Positions 1 through 8,489 of a stretch of DNA of 27,380 nt are shown in pieces. The notes beneath the pieces were generated by a model. That model was not told the DNA's origin and did not search any database. It saw only the letters and a list, made by a program, of their open reading frames with translations. This stretch comes from JBBPYR01 sp038199755 (GTDB taxonomy: Bacteria > Chloroflexota > Ktedonobacteria > Ktedonobacterales > Ktedonobacteraceae): assembly GCA_038199755.1 (NCBI GenBank), contig JBBPYR010000189.1, positions 1-27,380 on the forward strand, written 5' to 3'. Position numbers and translations under genes: made by a program. How positions within the stretch are numbered: position 1 is the stretch's first letter; every line of letters starts with the position of its first letter.

Positions 1-1780
1 CAAAGCGGCTCGCATTCCACAGCTTCGTGACCAGGCGACGACCCGTAGCAACCGTGTCAGCACTGTAGGTGGTATCGCCGCCTGTCTTGATCGCAGTCGC
101 CCAGTAGCGCAGCGCATCCGCTGACTCCTGCTCGATCAATGTCAGCGGCCCAACCTCTTTAGAGCCTTTCGACTTAGAGATTTTGCTACGGTCAGCCGAG
201 AGTGCGTGCCCAGAAATCATGATCGTTTTCCAGGGAACCTGATTGGTGTGATACAACGACTTCACAATCGTATAAAACGCCCATGTGCGAATGATATCAT
301 GAGCCTGTGGTCGCAAATCCATTGGAAAGACCTGTGCGAACCGCTGCGGCTCATCGAACCAGCGTCCAATAATCAATGGTGAGCAGGATGAGGTTGCCCA
401 GGTGTCCATTACATCTGTCTCCGGCTCAAAGTCATGAGAACCACAAGAACACGGCTGTGCAGGCGGCGTGATGCGTGGATCGATGGGCAGTTGCTCTCGC
501 GCGGCAAGCAGAAGCGTACCGCACTGCCGACAGTTCCAGGCTGGAAAGGGAACGCCAAAGTAGCGTTGGCGCGAAATGCACCAATCCCACTGCAAATGCT
601 CGACCCAGTGTGCATAGCGGGCATGCATATAGGCAGGTTGCCACGTGATCTGCCGTCCCGCCTCCAACAAGCACTCCTTCTGGTCAAGCACGCGAATGAA
701 CCATTGGCGCGTGTGCAGGTACTCAACGGGTGTGCCACAACGCTCATGCGTACCTACATTATGCTCAATCGTTTCTTGTCGCAACAGCAAACCAGCTTGT
801 GCCAACTGCTCTAAAATGCGCTTCCTGGCCGCCGCGATAGGTAAGCCTGCATACGCGCCCGCCAGCGTTGTCATGCGTCCATCGCGTCCAATAGCCGCCC
901 GCAGCGGTAGTTGATGGGTGCGCCACCAGAACACATCGGTCGAGTCGCCAAAGGTGCAGCACATCACGGCACCGCTCCCTTTTGCGGGATCGGCCAGTTC
1001 ATCAGCGAGAATGGGAACTTCAATACACTCCTGTTGCGAAAAACCCTTGCTGGCAATCCGTGCCGTTGTGCCGATCAGGTGCGCATAACGAGCGTCACGT
1101 GGGTGAACGAAGATGGCAACGCAGGCAGGCAGCAACTCAGGTCGTGTTGTCGCGATTGGCAAACTGCCGCCATCTGCCAGCGCAAAGGTGATCGTTGAGA
1201 ACAGCGTTGGCAGAAGCGCATCATCAACCTCAGCCTGGGCGATGGCAGTCTGACATTCGGGACACCACAGTGTCGGGGCAATCTGCGTGTAGGCGCGGCC
1301 CATCTGATAAAGTTGGATAAAAGACCATTGCGAAGTGCGCTGTGCCAATGGTGTAATCGTCGAGTAGCGTTGTTGCCAATCAACACTCAGACCAAGCCGC
1401 CGCCACAGAGCCTCGAACCGATCCTCTGTTTGCTGAATCAGCGTCATGGTGCGGGCGATAAAATCGCCAGGCTCCATCTCAGTCGCCTTTTGCTGAAACG
1501 TTTTTTCGGCGAAGCGTTCCGTCGGCAGTCCGTTATCGTCGAAGCCCATGGGATAGAGGACACGTTCGCCACGCATCCTGTGATAGCGGGCGATGACATC
1601 GGTTTGCGTGTAGGAATAGCAGTGCCCGATGTGCAGTTCACCAGAAACAGTTGGTGGAGGTGTATCAATCGTGTAGATGGGCGCATTGCCAGCCGCATCA
1701 AATGTATACAGGCCAGCATCTGCCCAGAGACACGCCAATTGTGGCTCCGCCTCGCGAAAATGATAACGGTTGGGCAACAT
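1..1780 (-). CDS. valS: Valyl-tRNA synthetase, type 2 (N-terminal part; gene runs off the left edge)
   Basis: This class I aminoacyl-tRNA synthetase charges tRNA-Val with valine in the cytoplasm. The frame is open from an ATG at 1780 to base 1, giving 593 codons; the C-terminal anticodon-binding part lies outside the window. The HIGH motif is in PPPTVSGELHIGH near residue 50 and the KMSKS loop is SKISKSKGS near residue 540. The ATTRPELLPACVA stretch belongs to the editing domain, and DWCISRQRYFGVPFP and MDTWATSS follow. GFDDNGLPTER, in place of the GTDHAG of common bacterial ValS, marks the archaeal/alphaproteobacterial (type 2) form. AGGAG lies 10 bases before the ATG. The gene sits behind a T-box leader, so it should be induced by uncharged tRNA-Val. 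Family is very likely; the type-2 assignment is from remembered sequences. Confidence 0.95.
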   Translation of the reverse strand, partial: MLPNRYHFREAEPQLACLWADAGLYTFDAAGNAPIYTIDTPPPTVSGELHIGHCYSYTQTDVIARYHRMRGERVLYPMGFDDNGLPTERFAEKTFQQKATEMEPGDFIARTMTLIQQTEDRFEALWRRLGLSVDWQQRYSTITPLAQRTSQWSFIQLYQMGRAYTQIAPTLWCPECQTAIAQAEVDDALLPTLFSTITFALADGGSLPIATTRPELLPACVAIFVHPRDARYAHLIGTTARIASKGFSQQECIEVPILADELADPAKGSGAVMCCTFGDSTDVFWWRTHQLPLRAAIGRDGRMTTLAGAYAGLPIAAARKRILEQLAQAGLLLRQETIEHNVGTHERCGTPVEYLHTRQWFIRVLDQKECLLEAGRQITWQPAYMHARYAHWVEHLQWDWCISRQRYFGVPFPAWNCRQCGTLLLAAREQLPIDPRITPPAQPCSCGSHDFEPETDVMDTWATSSCSPLIIGRWFDEPQRFAQVFPMDLRPQAHDIIRTWAFYTIVKSLYHTNQVPWKTIMISGHALSADRSKISKSKGSKEVGPLTLIEQESADALRYWATAIKTGGDTTYSADTVATGRRLVTKLWNASRF

Positions 1781-1805
1781 CTCGGTAGTACTCCTTTTAT
1801 GTAAT

Positions 1806-1842
1806 AAAAAACGCTACCTCCTCGCAAGGACGAGGGCAGCGC
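1806..1842 (-). terminator. Intrinsic terminator of the valS T-box leader
   Basis: On the minus strand CGCTGCCCTCG pairs with CGAGGAGGTAGCG (one G-U pair and a small bulge) and is followed by a run of six T. The 5' arm lies just past the T-box core, so antiterminator and terminator are mutually exclusive. Confidence 0.85.
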
Positions 1843-2080
1843 GACTCGTGGTACCACCTTGTTTTGATAGCCAATCCCCCAACCAGCATGGATTCGCTAT
1901 CCTCAAAAACAGCGTTAACGGGCATGCCCCGGAGCACTTACCTTGCCCAAAGGCAGATCAGACGCTCGACTCACGAGCCACGTTCAAGAGTCGTAACCGT
2001 GGGAGGCTCTCACCCGCCGACCTCCATTCGCTGGCAGTTCGTTTCTCTTTACTCCGCTCGTTCAAAGTCTTTTTCTTACT
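1806..2080 (-). promoter_or_regulatory. T-box riboswitch leader, tRNA-Val responsive
   Basis: The leader between the predicted transcription start (about 2080) and valS has T-box architecture. The T-box core AAGGTGGTACCACG is on the minus strand at 1860-1847, directly before a terminator hairpin. In stem I, ACGAGC pairs with GCTCGT and AAGAG with CTCTT. They enclose a specifier loop with GGAGTA on one side and GAACGTG on the other. The loop contains GTG (1981-1979), a valine codon, followed by a purine, as expected for a valine T-box. Uncharged tRNA-Val would stabilise the antiterminator and let transcription enter valS. The exact specifier register is inferred by hand folding. Confidence 0.9.
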
Positions 2081-2086
2081 CTATCA

Positions 2087-2115
2087 ACTATACTGTTCCC
2101 TTTGTGCTTTGTCAA
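2087..2115 (-). promoter_or_regulatory. Promoter of valS
   Basis: On the minus strand a perfect -35 TTGACA (2115-2110) is separated by 17 bases from -10 TATAGT (2092-2087). Transcription should start near 2080, giving a leader of about 300 bases. Confidence 0.85.
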
Positions 2116-2245
2116 GCAGAAATTACATCCATATCATTCAATTTATAGGACTAAATGCCACAAAACTTGCGCCAACGCAAAGAATGAGTACACTATACAC
2201 AGCAAGTAAAAAGAGGAAACTGTTGTAGCGGAGGAAGATGTGGAT

Positions 2246-2478
2246 ATGGTACAACCTCATGGCCCCTTGCAGGGCTATACCATCTTCAAAATATTGACAC
2301 CATTGATATTAGTGGCTGGCCTGCTATTTTTTGCTGTACAAGAGGGCTGATCACAGAATACAAAATTGATAACGCGACACCGTACCAGATGGTGACGTTA
2401 GGCACAGAAACCATTCACTTCTATCCTGTCGGCTCTCTACCAGAGTATCCCGTAGGCGATGCCATTCCAGCACCATAA
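2246..2478 (+). pseudogene. Possible frameshifted small membrane protein gene
   Basis: An ATG at 2246 (or GTG at 2240) lies behind GGAGGA and opens a 34-codon frame ending at TGA 2348-2350. The product starts MVQPHGPLQGYT and continues into one hydrophobic segment (ILTPLILVAGLLFF). The -1 frame continues without a stop to TAA 2476-2478 and reads as a plausible soluble tail (TEYKIDNATPYQMV, ending PVGDAIPAP). The join falls near a run of six T at 2323-2328, where one extra T would restore a single frame of about 77 residues. It could be a decayed gene, a sequencing indel, or a real 34-aa protein. I do not recognise the family. A weak upstream promoter (TTGCGC 2167, TACACT 2189) is possible. 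Confidence 0.35.
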
Positions 2479-2754
2479 ACCACAAAGACCACATGAGCAC
2501 AGTTCTCGTTGAGAAAAACACAAACGAGCGATAGTACCATGCTTCAGCACTGAAACTTTTCAGCTCAATCAGACGTAAAAGCCAATAGGAGCCAACATCA
2601 TTTAATACCTGATTCTACATTCAAATCATCAATACATTTCATTCCTCGTTTATGCTTAGATGTAACGAGTCCTTTACTCGTCCCGTGTAACAGAAGTGTT
2701 AGGAATGTATTTTCATGAGGTGATTTGCAAGTTTGCGAAGAAAGTGAGATAGAT
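2479..2754. other. Gene-free stretch upstream of the DUF2171-like gene
   Basis: These 276 bases are AT-rich and hold no convincing frame. A 6-bp hairpin (ACGAGT at 2665-2670 and ACTCGT at 2676-2681, loop of 5) lies before the gene. No clear -35/-10 pair was found. Confidence 0.4.
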
Positions 2755-3090
2755 ATGCCTACCTGGAAACAAAGCGACCTTCAAAAACACATGCATGTCT
2801 ATTCCTCCGATAACAAAGAACTAGGTCATATCGCTGGCGTGTACGAAGACTCCTTTCTCGTACAAAAGGAACTCATCATCCATAAAGATCGCTACATCCC
2901 ATACAGTGCTATTGGCTCAATCGAAAATAACACCGTGCATATTCTCATGACAGCGGATGAGACGAACGAAATGGAATGGGGTATTCGACCAAATTATGAA
3001 GAGCACCCCGGAGACCCAACCCAGTTGATGTATGACCGCGGACACAGTATACAGGATCCTTTTGACGAAACAAATCCAGATAAAGCATAG
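2755..3090 (+). CDS. DUF2171-like small protein
   Basis: This is a 111-aa soluble acidic protein of unknown function. Residues 1-70 resemble DUF2171, a small beta-barrel-like domain related in shape to PRC barrels: the protein begins MPTWKQSDLQKHMHVYSSDN and then has DRYIPYSAIGSIENN, with alternating short strands. The tail is hydrophilic and rich in Asp and Glu (YEEHPGDPTQLM) and has no signal peptide or membrane segment. I start at ATG 2755 because the domain begins there; a TTG at 2725 in the same frame with GAGGTG before it would add ten residues. It stands alone between a decayed gene and a sigma factor gene. The role is unknown; the domain call is from memory. Confidence 0.7.
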   Translation: MPTWKQSDLQKHMHVYSSDNKELGHIAGVYEDSFLVQKELIIHKDRYIPYSAIGSIENNTVHILMTADETNEMEWGIRPNYEEHPGDPTQLMYDRGHSIQDPFDETNPDKA

Positions 3091-3099
3091 CGTTCTTAC

Positions 3100-3140
3100 C
3101 CCTTTCTACTAGTCACGTGCATCTTATCTTAGTAGAAGGG
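3100..3140. terminator. Hairpin after the DUF2171-like gene
   Basis: CCCTTTCTACTA (3100-3111) pairs with TAGTAGAAGGG (3130-3140), with one bulged T and a loop of 18 bases. It begins 10 bases after the stop. There is no T tract on either side, so it may be a factor-assisted terminator or an RNA 3' end stabiliser. Confidence 0.4.
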
Positions 3141-3180
3141 AAGGCGCGGGTATATTCTATCACTACATACTATCCGACTA

Positions 3181-3208
3181 TTGAATTATATGTAGGTGGA
3201 AATATACG
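3181..3208 (+). promoter_or_regulatory. Possible promoter of the sigma factor gene
   Basis: TTGAAT (3181-3186) and TATACG (3203-3208) are 16 bases apart. The rest of the 330-base gap before the sigma gene holds only a short palindrome (GGGTAAATACCC at about 3230) and no gene. The match is moderate. Confidence 0.3.
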
Positions 3209-3419
3209 GTCGAGACCTGACACAATCTAGGGTAAATACCCGACGCTATGGCCTTGCCTACTCTTATAAAATAGAAGCAAACAAGAGAAGAGTGGATACG
3301 TATACATCGGCACTTATTGACCTTCTGCGTCTACGCAAGCAATGTGAGTGCTGACCACGAGGCCATATGGAGTCCGACGCTGATCTTGTCGGTAAGTTTC
3401 CTGAAGGGAGCGTGGAATT

Positions 3420-4526
3420 ATGGCGATTGTTGATCCTGTTAGCGATTTGCGCAGACCAATGCTTGTCAACAATTCAACAGAACTTTATACTGCGATCACA
3501 ACTGATTTTGAGACGACGTTCAATCGTGCTACAACGAGAGCTGTGCCAGCGCATACGCGCACAACCGAACCTCTCGTTGCTGCACCAGCAACCATCGAGG
3601 ATGTAACTGATACACTTCTCGATGAAAGCGAGGAAGAGGACGAAATCGAGGAAGTAGTTCGTACCCGCCGTGTAAGTCCAACTACTGTTAAACAAACAAC
3701 AGGTGCCGAGGATGCTTTTCAAAGCTACCTGCGTGATATTCGTGGGCTCGGTTTGCTCACACATACGGAAGAAATTGACCTTGCTCGTAGTGCCGCGGCA
3801 GGCGATGAGTTTGCACGGCGTAAACTCATCGAATCAAACCTGCGTTTGGTCATAGCAATCGCACGTCGCTATACCAGCACTGGAGTACCTTTAATTGATC
3901 TTATTCAAGAAGGTAACTTAGGCTTAATGCGGGCCGCGGAAAAATTTGATTATCAGCGTGGTTGTCACTTTGGCACCTATGCCACATGGTGGATACGTCA
4001 GGCAGTGAGCCGTGCGGCAGGTGAACAATCACGCTTAATTCATCTACCAGAGCATGTGGCTACGCGCTTACGGAAAGTCCGCCGGGTCGCGGCTCAGCTT
4101 TCGCAGGAAAATGGGCTTGACCCATTGCCCGAACAGATAGCGGAAGCATGTAATATCGACGTGAACGAAGTGGTAGACCTACTAGGAGTCATTGAGCAAC
4201 CAGTATCGCTGGATGCACCAGTTGACGACGAAGCTCGCTACTCACTCGCTGATACCCTGGAAGACATCACGACCCCAGCCCCATCCGAGACGGCATCACA
4301 ACATCTCCTTGGTGAAGAGCTCCATCGCGCACTCGCGCTGCTGACACCGCGTGAGCGTTCAGTAGTCACCTTGCGCTATGGCATCGGCGACGGTCGTAGT
4401 CGCACACTCTTAGAAGTGGGTAAAGAGCTGGGCATTTCGCGCGAACGCGTACGCCAATTAGAGGTGGTCGCGCTCATGAAGTTACGTGGCATCAGCGGCA
4501 ATGTCTCTTTACGCGAATGTGTCTGA
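3420..4526 (+). CDS. RNA polymerase sigma factor, sigma-70 family group 2 (RpoD/SigA-like)
   Basis: This 368-aa protein directs RNA polymerase to promoters. Residues 1-95 are a variable leader with an acidic stretch (ESEEEDEIEE, about 69-78). Region 1.2 is about 97-130 (DAFQSYLRDIRGLGLLTHTEE). Region 2 is about 134-205, with LIESNLRLVIAIARRY, the core-binding LIDLIQEGNLGLMRA and the -10-recognition segment FGTYATWWIRQAVSRA. Region 3 follows, and region 4 ends with the helix-turn-helix LLEVGKELGISRERVRQLE (about 331-349). Region 1.1 is absent and the protein lacks the length of a housekeeping RpoD, so a non-essential group-2 sigma is most likely. AGGGAG precedes the ATG at 3420. It is monocistronic, with its own terminator. 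The target regulon is unknown. Confidence 0.93.
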   Translation: MAIVDPVSDLRRPMLVNNSTELYTAITTDFETTFNRATTRAVPAHTRTTEPLVAAPATIEDVTDTLLDESEEEDEIEEVVRTRRVSPTTVKQTTGAEDAFQSYLRDIRGLGLLTHTEEIDLARSAAAGDEFARRKLIESNLRLVIAIARRYTSTGVPLIDLIQEGNLGLMRAAEKFDYQRGCHFGTYATWWIRQAVSRAAGEQSRLIHLPEHVATRLRKVRRVAAQLSQENGLDPLPEQIAEACNIDVNEVVDLLGVIEQPVSLDAPVDDEARYSLADTLEDITTPAPSETASQHLLGEELHRALALLTPRERSVVTLRYGIGDGRSRTLLEVGKELGISRERVRQLEVVALMKLRGISGNVSLRECV

Positions 4527-4542
4527 TGGTCAGAAGTAGCAG

Positions 4543-4580
4543 AAGAAAAAGCAGCATAGATAGATATGCTGCTTTTCTTT
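4543..4580 (+). terminator. Intrinsic terminator of the sigma factor gene
   Basis: AAGAAAAAGCAGCAT (4543-4557) pairs with ATGCTGCTTTTCTTT (4566-4580) with one mismatch and a loop of 8. The T-rich 3' arm gives it standard rho-independent form, 16 bases after the stop. Confidence 0.8.
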
Positions 4581-4615
4581 CTGCCTAAAAACATCATACG
4601 AAAGTCGTATCTACC

Positions 4616-4644
4616 TCGACGATCTCTCACCCTTATGTTATACT
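4616..4644 (+). promoter_or_regulatory. Promoter of the glycosyltransferase cluster
   Basis: TCGACG (4616-4621) and TATACT (4639-4644) are 17 bases apart, and TG two bases before the -10 (4636-4637) makes it an extended -10 site. The first gene starts about 90 bases downstream. Confidence 0.55.
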
Positions 4645-4736
4645 TGCCAACGGCATGAGCTCTCATATGCACGTATAGGAAGAGGCAACACACAATAAGA
4701 CGCATTAGTAGTATTAAATGATAAAGGATACCTCTT

Positions 4737-6527
4737 ATGGAGACCAAAATAGATAGCGCACAGCAAGATAGTTCACCACCACCGCCCAACGAGCCTCCTC
4801 TCAGCACACGACGCGTATATTTTTCCAGCACCATCCTAGTTGATCTTCTCCTTGTGCTCGGTGTAGTAGTGTCCGCTCTGATACCACGAATTTTGCTCGC
4901 ACTACAACTCGATGTGGTGACAGACGAGGTGGTCTACATTCTAGGCGGCAAAGTATATCTTCCCTTACTAAAAATTTTGCCCAAATATTCACTCCAATGG
5001 CAATATAATTATGAGCATCCGCCGTTTGTAAAAATACTCATCGGCAGTGCTATCGCCATCAATGCCGCCATCGGGCATCCGCTAGGCGAACTGTTCGCGG
5101 CCCGCATCCCCAGCATTCTTTTCGGTACCTTACTGGTCGTCATGATCTTCTTGTTGGGGCGCGCCCCCTTTGGCCGCGTGATAGCTTTGCTGGCCGCCCT
5201 CTGCCTAGCCGTTAGCCCCTGGCTTGTTTATTTCAGTGCGTTGGCCTATCTCGATATGACGATGACAGCCCTTATCTCTATCGCCTTTCTCCTTGTCTGG
5301 CACGCCATCCACCGTCCCTGGCTCTATTTACTTATCGCACTCCTAGTCGGGCTGGCAACCGCAAGTAAATATACTGCCGTGCTTGCCATACCCGGCATGG
5401 TGCTTTACACCCTCTATTACTTTCTCGGCATACGCTGGCGTATCCCCAAAGCCGAGCGACCACGCGTTCCCTGGCTCTGGTGGATCGCGGCGCTTATTCT
5501 GGCTCCGCTCGTCTTTCTGGCCAGTGATCCTGCCGTCTGGCCCAGCCCTCTTCGTCTGCTCGATCACAGCTTCAATTTTGAAATGAACCACTCCATTCGC
5601 GGGCACCTGACGTTTATCGCGGGCCATTACGCCCTCCATGTCCCTCAATGGTCGATCCTCTATATTATTGCCGTCAAGATCAGTGCCTTCGTGACCATTT
5701 CCGCCCTGCTTTTTGTCTTCATTGCCATCATCCAACAGGTGCGTTTCTACCTGCCTCGATCAAAGGTTTCTGCTCAAGCCGCCAGTAGCAGCGCATTTTT
5801 AGCGATTTGGTTGCTCTCAATACTTGGCATGTTCAGCCTGCTCAACATCGTCGTAGGTACACACTACCACCTGCCCATCGCAGCACCTGTAGCTCTCGCA
5901 GGAGCCTTTGGCCTGGCGACACTCTTGCGCTATCGCCGTGGGCAACTCTTCGTTTTGGCAAAACCCGCCCAATCCGTAACCAAGACGGGTGCTGCTACGT
6001 CTTCTACTATAGGAGCAACAGGAACCACAACTAGACAGGCAAGAGGATTGCATATCCGTTCGGCCATTGTGCTGGCTCTCCTCGCGATAATGCTGGTTGC
6101 TCCACACCTAATCGGCCTTGTTACCGTGCAAGATGCCGAGGGATATACCAGTGAATTCTTTCAGGGCGAAAATACTGCCCTCCAGGTGGCATACCCTGGA
6201 TATCGCGACGGCATACAATGGCTGGCCACCCATACCCATCAACCGGCAAAAGTAGGGTTGATTGCACTGGTGGCGACACTACAATCAGGGACCATTGTCA
6301 ACTGGTTTAGCTATAATAAAGACGTACCGAGCCGATTGACATTAGTAGAGGCGCATCCAAACGATTATAGCTTGCCATACAGCTATCTGATCTGGCCGAT
6401 GCACCTGATACAACGCGGTTACGCTATACCGCAACGCTGGCGCGACCATGTCGTTCATGTCGTTATGGGAGGGAAGACGGTCTATTGCTACGTGCTGGCA
6501 CGTTCCTTAAACAGTGTTTCACCATAA
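4737..6527 (+). CDS. Membrane glycosyltransferase, GT39/GT83-like (PMT/ArnT type)
   Basis: This 596-aa polytopic membrane protein has the GT-C fold signature of enzymes that use polyprenyl-phosphate sugars outside the membrane. After a Pro-rich cytoplasmic leader (about 1-30) come some 11-12 hydrophobic segments. The first outer loop carries the Asp-Glu pair VVTDEVVY (D63, E64), the usual catalytic site, followed by NYEHPPFVK (92-100) and ALAYLDMTMTA (168-178), all typical of the PMT_2/ArnT group. A soluble C-terminal domain follows the last segment near residue 470. AAGGA lies 8 bases before the ATG. It heads a three-gene run with two further GT-C-like proteins, suggesting one glycan or glycolipid pathway. 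Donor and acceptor cannot be told from sequence. Confidence 0.8.
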   Translation: METKIDSAQQDSSPPPPNEPPLSTRRVYFSSTILVDLLLVLGVVVSALIPRILLALQLDVVTDEVVYILGGKVYLPLLKILPKYSLQWQYNYEHPPFVKILIGSAIAINAAIGHPLGELFAARIPSILFGTLLVVMIFLLGRAPFGRVIALLAALCLAVSPWLVYFSALAYLDMTMTALISIAFLLVWHAIHRPWLYLLIALLVGLATASKYTAVLAIPGMVLYTLYYFLGIRWRIPKAERPRVPWLWWIAALILAPLVFLASDPAVWPSPLRLLDHSFNFEMNHSIRGHLTFIAGHYALHVPQWSILYIIAVKISAFVTISALLFVFIAIIQQVRFYLPRSKVSAQAASSSAFLAIWLLSILGMFSLLNIVVGTHYHLPIAAPVALAGAFGLATLLRYRRGQLFVLAKPAQSVTKTGAATSSTIGATGTTTRQARGLHIRSAIVLALLAIMLVAPHLIGLVTVQDAEGYTSEFFQGENTALQVAYPGYRDGIQWLATHTHQPAKVGLIALVATLQSGTIVNWFSYNKDVPSRLTLVEAHPNDYSLPYSYLIWPMHLIQRGYAIPQRWRDHVVHVVMGGKTVYCYVLARSLNSVSP

Positions 6528-6548
6528 GACAAAGGACCAACTGAACAC

Positions 6549-8489
6549 GTGAATACCGAACAAACCATACCCTTTAAAGATACAGCAAAATCAGGAGTAG
6601 GGGATGCTCCACGAGTACCGACAAAACAAAGACAAGCGTTACACTGGAACTGGCAGGATGCTCTCTATCTCTTTCTCCTCCTGGCAATCGTAGTAGGAAT
6701 GGCAATTCGCTACACGCCCAACATCACGGGCGAAGTTGCGGGCATGTGGTGGGACCCTTTGCTGAACATTTGGACACTCACCTGGGATGTCACCACGCTC
6801 TTACACGCCCCAGCACAACTCTGGCAAGCACCCTTACTCTATCCCAACCCTCTCACACTTTCTTACTCAGAGAACTTGCTGGGAGATGCCTTGCTATTCG
6901 CCCCGTTCTATTTGCTCAGCCATAATCCCGTGTTCGCCTTCAATATGGTCTTTTATCTCTCTTTCCTGCTCTGTGGCATCAATATGTACCTGTTGGCCCG
7001 CTATTTCACTGGCAATCCCTTCGCCGCGTTTATCGCCGCGCTTATTTATGCCTTCGCACCCTATCGCATCAGCCAAATCGATCATATTCACGTTGTGGCG
7101 GGCGAGTGGATTCCTGTGGCGTTCCTCTACCTGGACCGCTCCCTCAAAGAGGGCAAGTGGCGACACTGGAGCCTTTTCGCGCTCTTTTACCTTTTGCAAC
7201 TCCTGAGTAGTATTTACTACGGCATCTTCCTGACCTATACGCTCATCGCCTACCTGCTCTTTCGCTATGGACAACCAGTGTGGAAGGCATGGCGCAAGAG
7301 TGGACGCCGCTACCTCAGGCAACTACTTCGTTCCGCTACCAAGCCTATCGTGGTCTTCGCGGTAGTCTTTGTGATACTTGCAATCTTGATGACCCCCTAT
7401 CTGCTCTCTTTAGGAAGTGGTCTTTCTCGCGGCATTGATCAATCCGAATCGTACTCGGCCTTCATAAGCGACTTTGCTTTTAGTGCGCCTTACAACTGGC
7501 TGCATGGCGGTAACTTCTATAACGGCATACCGATTAATAATGACAGTGAACATCATCTTTTCCTAGGTTGGACCACTATGCTGCTCACGGCTATAGGAAT
7601 ATTTCTGGTGTTGAAGCAGCACAACAAAACGATACGCACGTTTATCTGGACCGGTCTCACTATCCTTCTTTTCTCCTTTGGGCCGGTACTCCAGTTCTCA
7701 ACAACCAGTGGCGCGCCACTCATCCAAGGCCCACCAATGCCTGTCTTTATTCATCCGTTTCCACCAGCTATTCCCATGCCCTGGTATCTCGCCTATTTCA
7801 TTCTGCCCGGCTTCAAAGGTTTACGGGTGCCAGCGCGTCTGATCGGCGTGCTGCTGATGGTGCTGGCGTTACTCGCGGCTTATACTATTGCCACTGTCAG
7901 CACATGGCTACAAGAAAAGCAACGGCCAGTAAAAACGATGCAAGCCACTACTTCTCTTGACGCATTGCCGGGGAAACCACTGTCATCAACGCCAATACGC
8001 TTCTTGCTCATTCGGGCAGTGCTACTACTTATACCGTTGGTCTTGCTGATCGAGTCTTACCCGTCGAGCATGCCTTTGACGCAGATACCTACTGGCAACC
8101 AGATACCCGGTGTCTATCAGTGGCTGGCGACACACGGTGGCAACACGCCCATCGTGGAGTTGCCGATGTCTTTCCTTGATACCAACATCTCATCGAAACA
8201 GGAAGCGTGGTACGACTACTACACGATCTATCACTCACACCCTATCGCCAATGGTTGGAGTGGCTATCGGCCTCAACTGACCACGGATATCGCGGGCGGT
8301 ATTTTGTCATTTCCATCACCCAATAGCATCGCAGTGCTGCGTGCTTACCACATTCAGTATGTGGTTGTTCATCCTCAATTGTACAAACCAATTAGCAAGG
8401 CTCCTGATATGAATGCCTTGCTTGCGAGTGCTGGCATACGACTCGCGGCCCAGTATGGGCAAGAAACGATCTGGCAGGTGATCTTATGA
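6549..8489 (+). CDS. Polytopic membrane protein, probable GT-C-type glycosyltransferase
   Basis: This 646-aa protein starts with GTG at 6549, behind AAAGGA and 21 bases after the previous stop. A hydrophilic N-terminus (1-35) is followed by at least ten membrane segments. The first large outer loop contains MWWDPLLNIWTLTWD (66-80), with an Asp at 69 where GT-C enzymes keep their catalytic acid, then SYSENLLGDALLFAP (105-119) and DHIHVVAGEW (178-187). The C-terminal 130 residues form a soluble domain (PGVYQWLATHGGNTPIVELP) ending QETIWQVIL. The layout fits large Chloroflexota GT-C-like proteins, but I cannot name the family exactly; a YfhO-like role is an alternative. It overlaps the next gene by four bases (ATGA), so the two are probably translationally coupled. 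Confidence 0.7.
   Translation: MNTEQTIPFKDTAKSGVGDAPRVPTKQRQALHWNWQDALYLFLLLAIVVGMAIRYTPNITGEVAGMWWDPLLNIWTLTWDVTTLLHAPAQLWQAPLLYPNPLTLSYSENLLGDALLFAPFYLLSHNPVFAFNMVFYLSFLLCGINMYLLARYFTGNPFAAFIAALIYAFAPYRISQIDHIHVVAGEWIPVAFLYLDRSLKEGKWRHWSLFALFYLLQLLSSIYYGIFLTYTLIAYLLFRYGQPVWKAWRKSGRRYLRQLLRSATKPIVVFAVVFVILAILMTPYLLSLGSGLSRGIDQSESYSAFISDFAFSAPYNWLHGGNFYNGIPINNDSEHHLFLGWTTMLLTAIGIFLVLKQHNKTIRTFIWTGLTILLFSFGPVLQFSTTSGAPLIQGPPMPVFIHPFPPAIPMPWYLAYFILPGFKGLRVPARLIGVLLMVLALLAAYTIATVSTWLQEKQRPVKTMQATTSLDALPGKPLSSTPIRFLLIRAVLLLIPLVLLIESYPSSMPLTQIPTGNQIPGVYQWLATHGGNTPIVELPMSFLDTNISSKQEAWYDYYTIYHSHPIANGWSGYRPQLTTDIAGGILSFPSPNSIAVLRAYHIQYVVVHPQLYKPISKAPDMNALLASAGIRLAAQYGQETIWQVIL

Noticed and set aside
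434..1804. Several plus-strand frames of 69-163 codons across 434-1804
   Set aside because: They lie antisense to valS, whose minus-strand frame is open throughout with all family motifs; they have no ribosome sites or family features.
1770..2228. 152-codon plus-strand frame across the valS leader
   Set aside because: It is antisense to the T-box, terminator and promoter, which explain the sequence better.
3225..3245. Palindrome GGGTAAATACCC as an operator
   Set aside because: Only five pairs around a two-base centre and no link to a promoter; too short to call.
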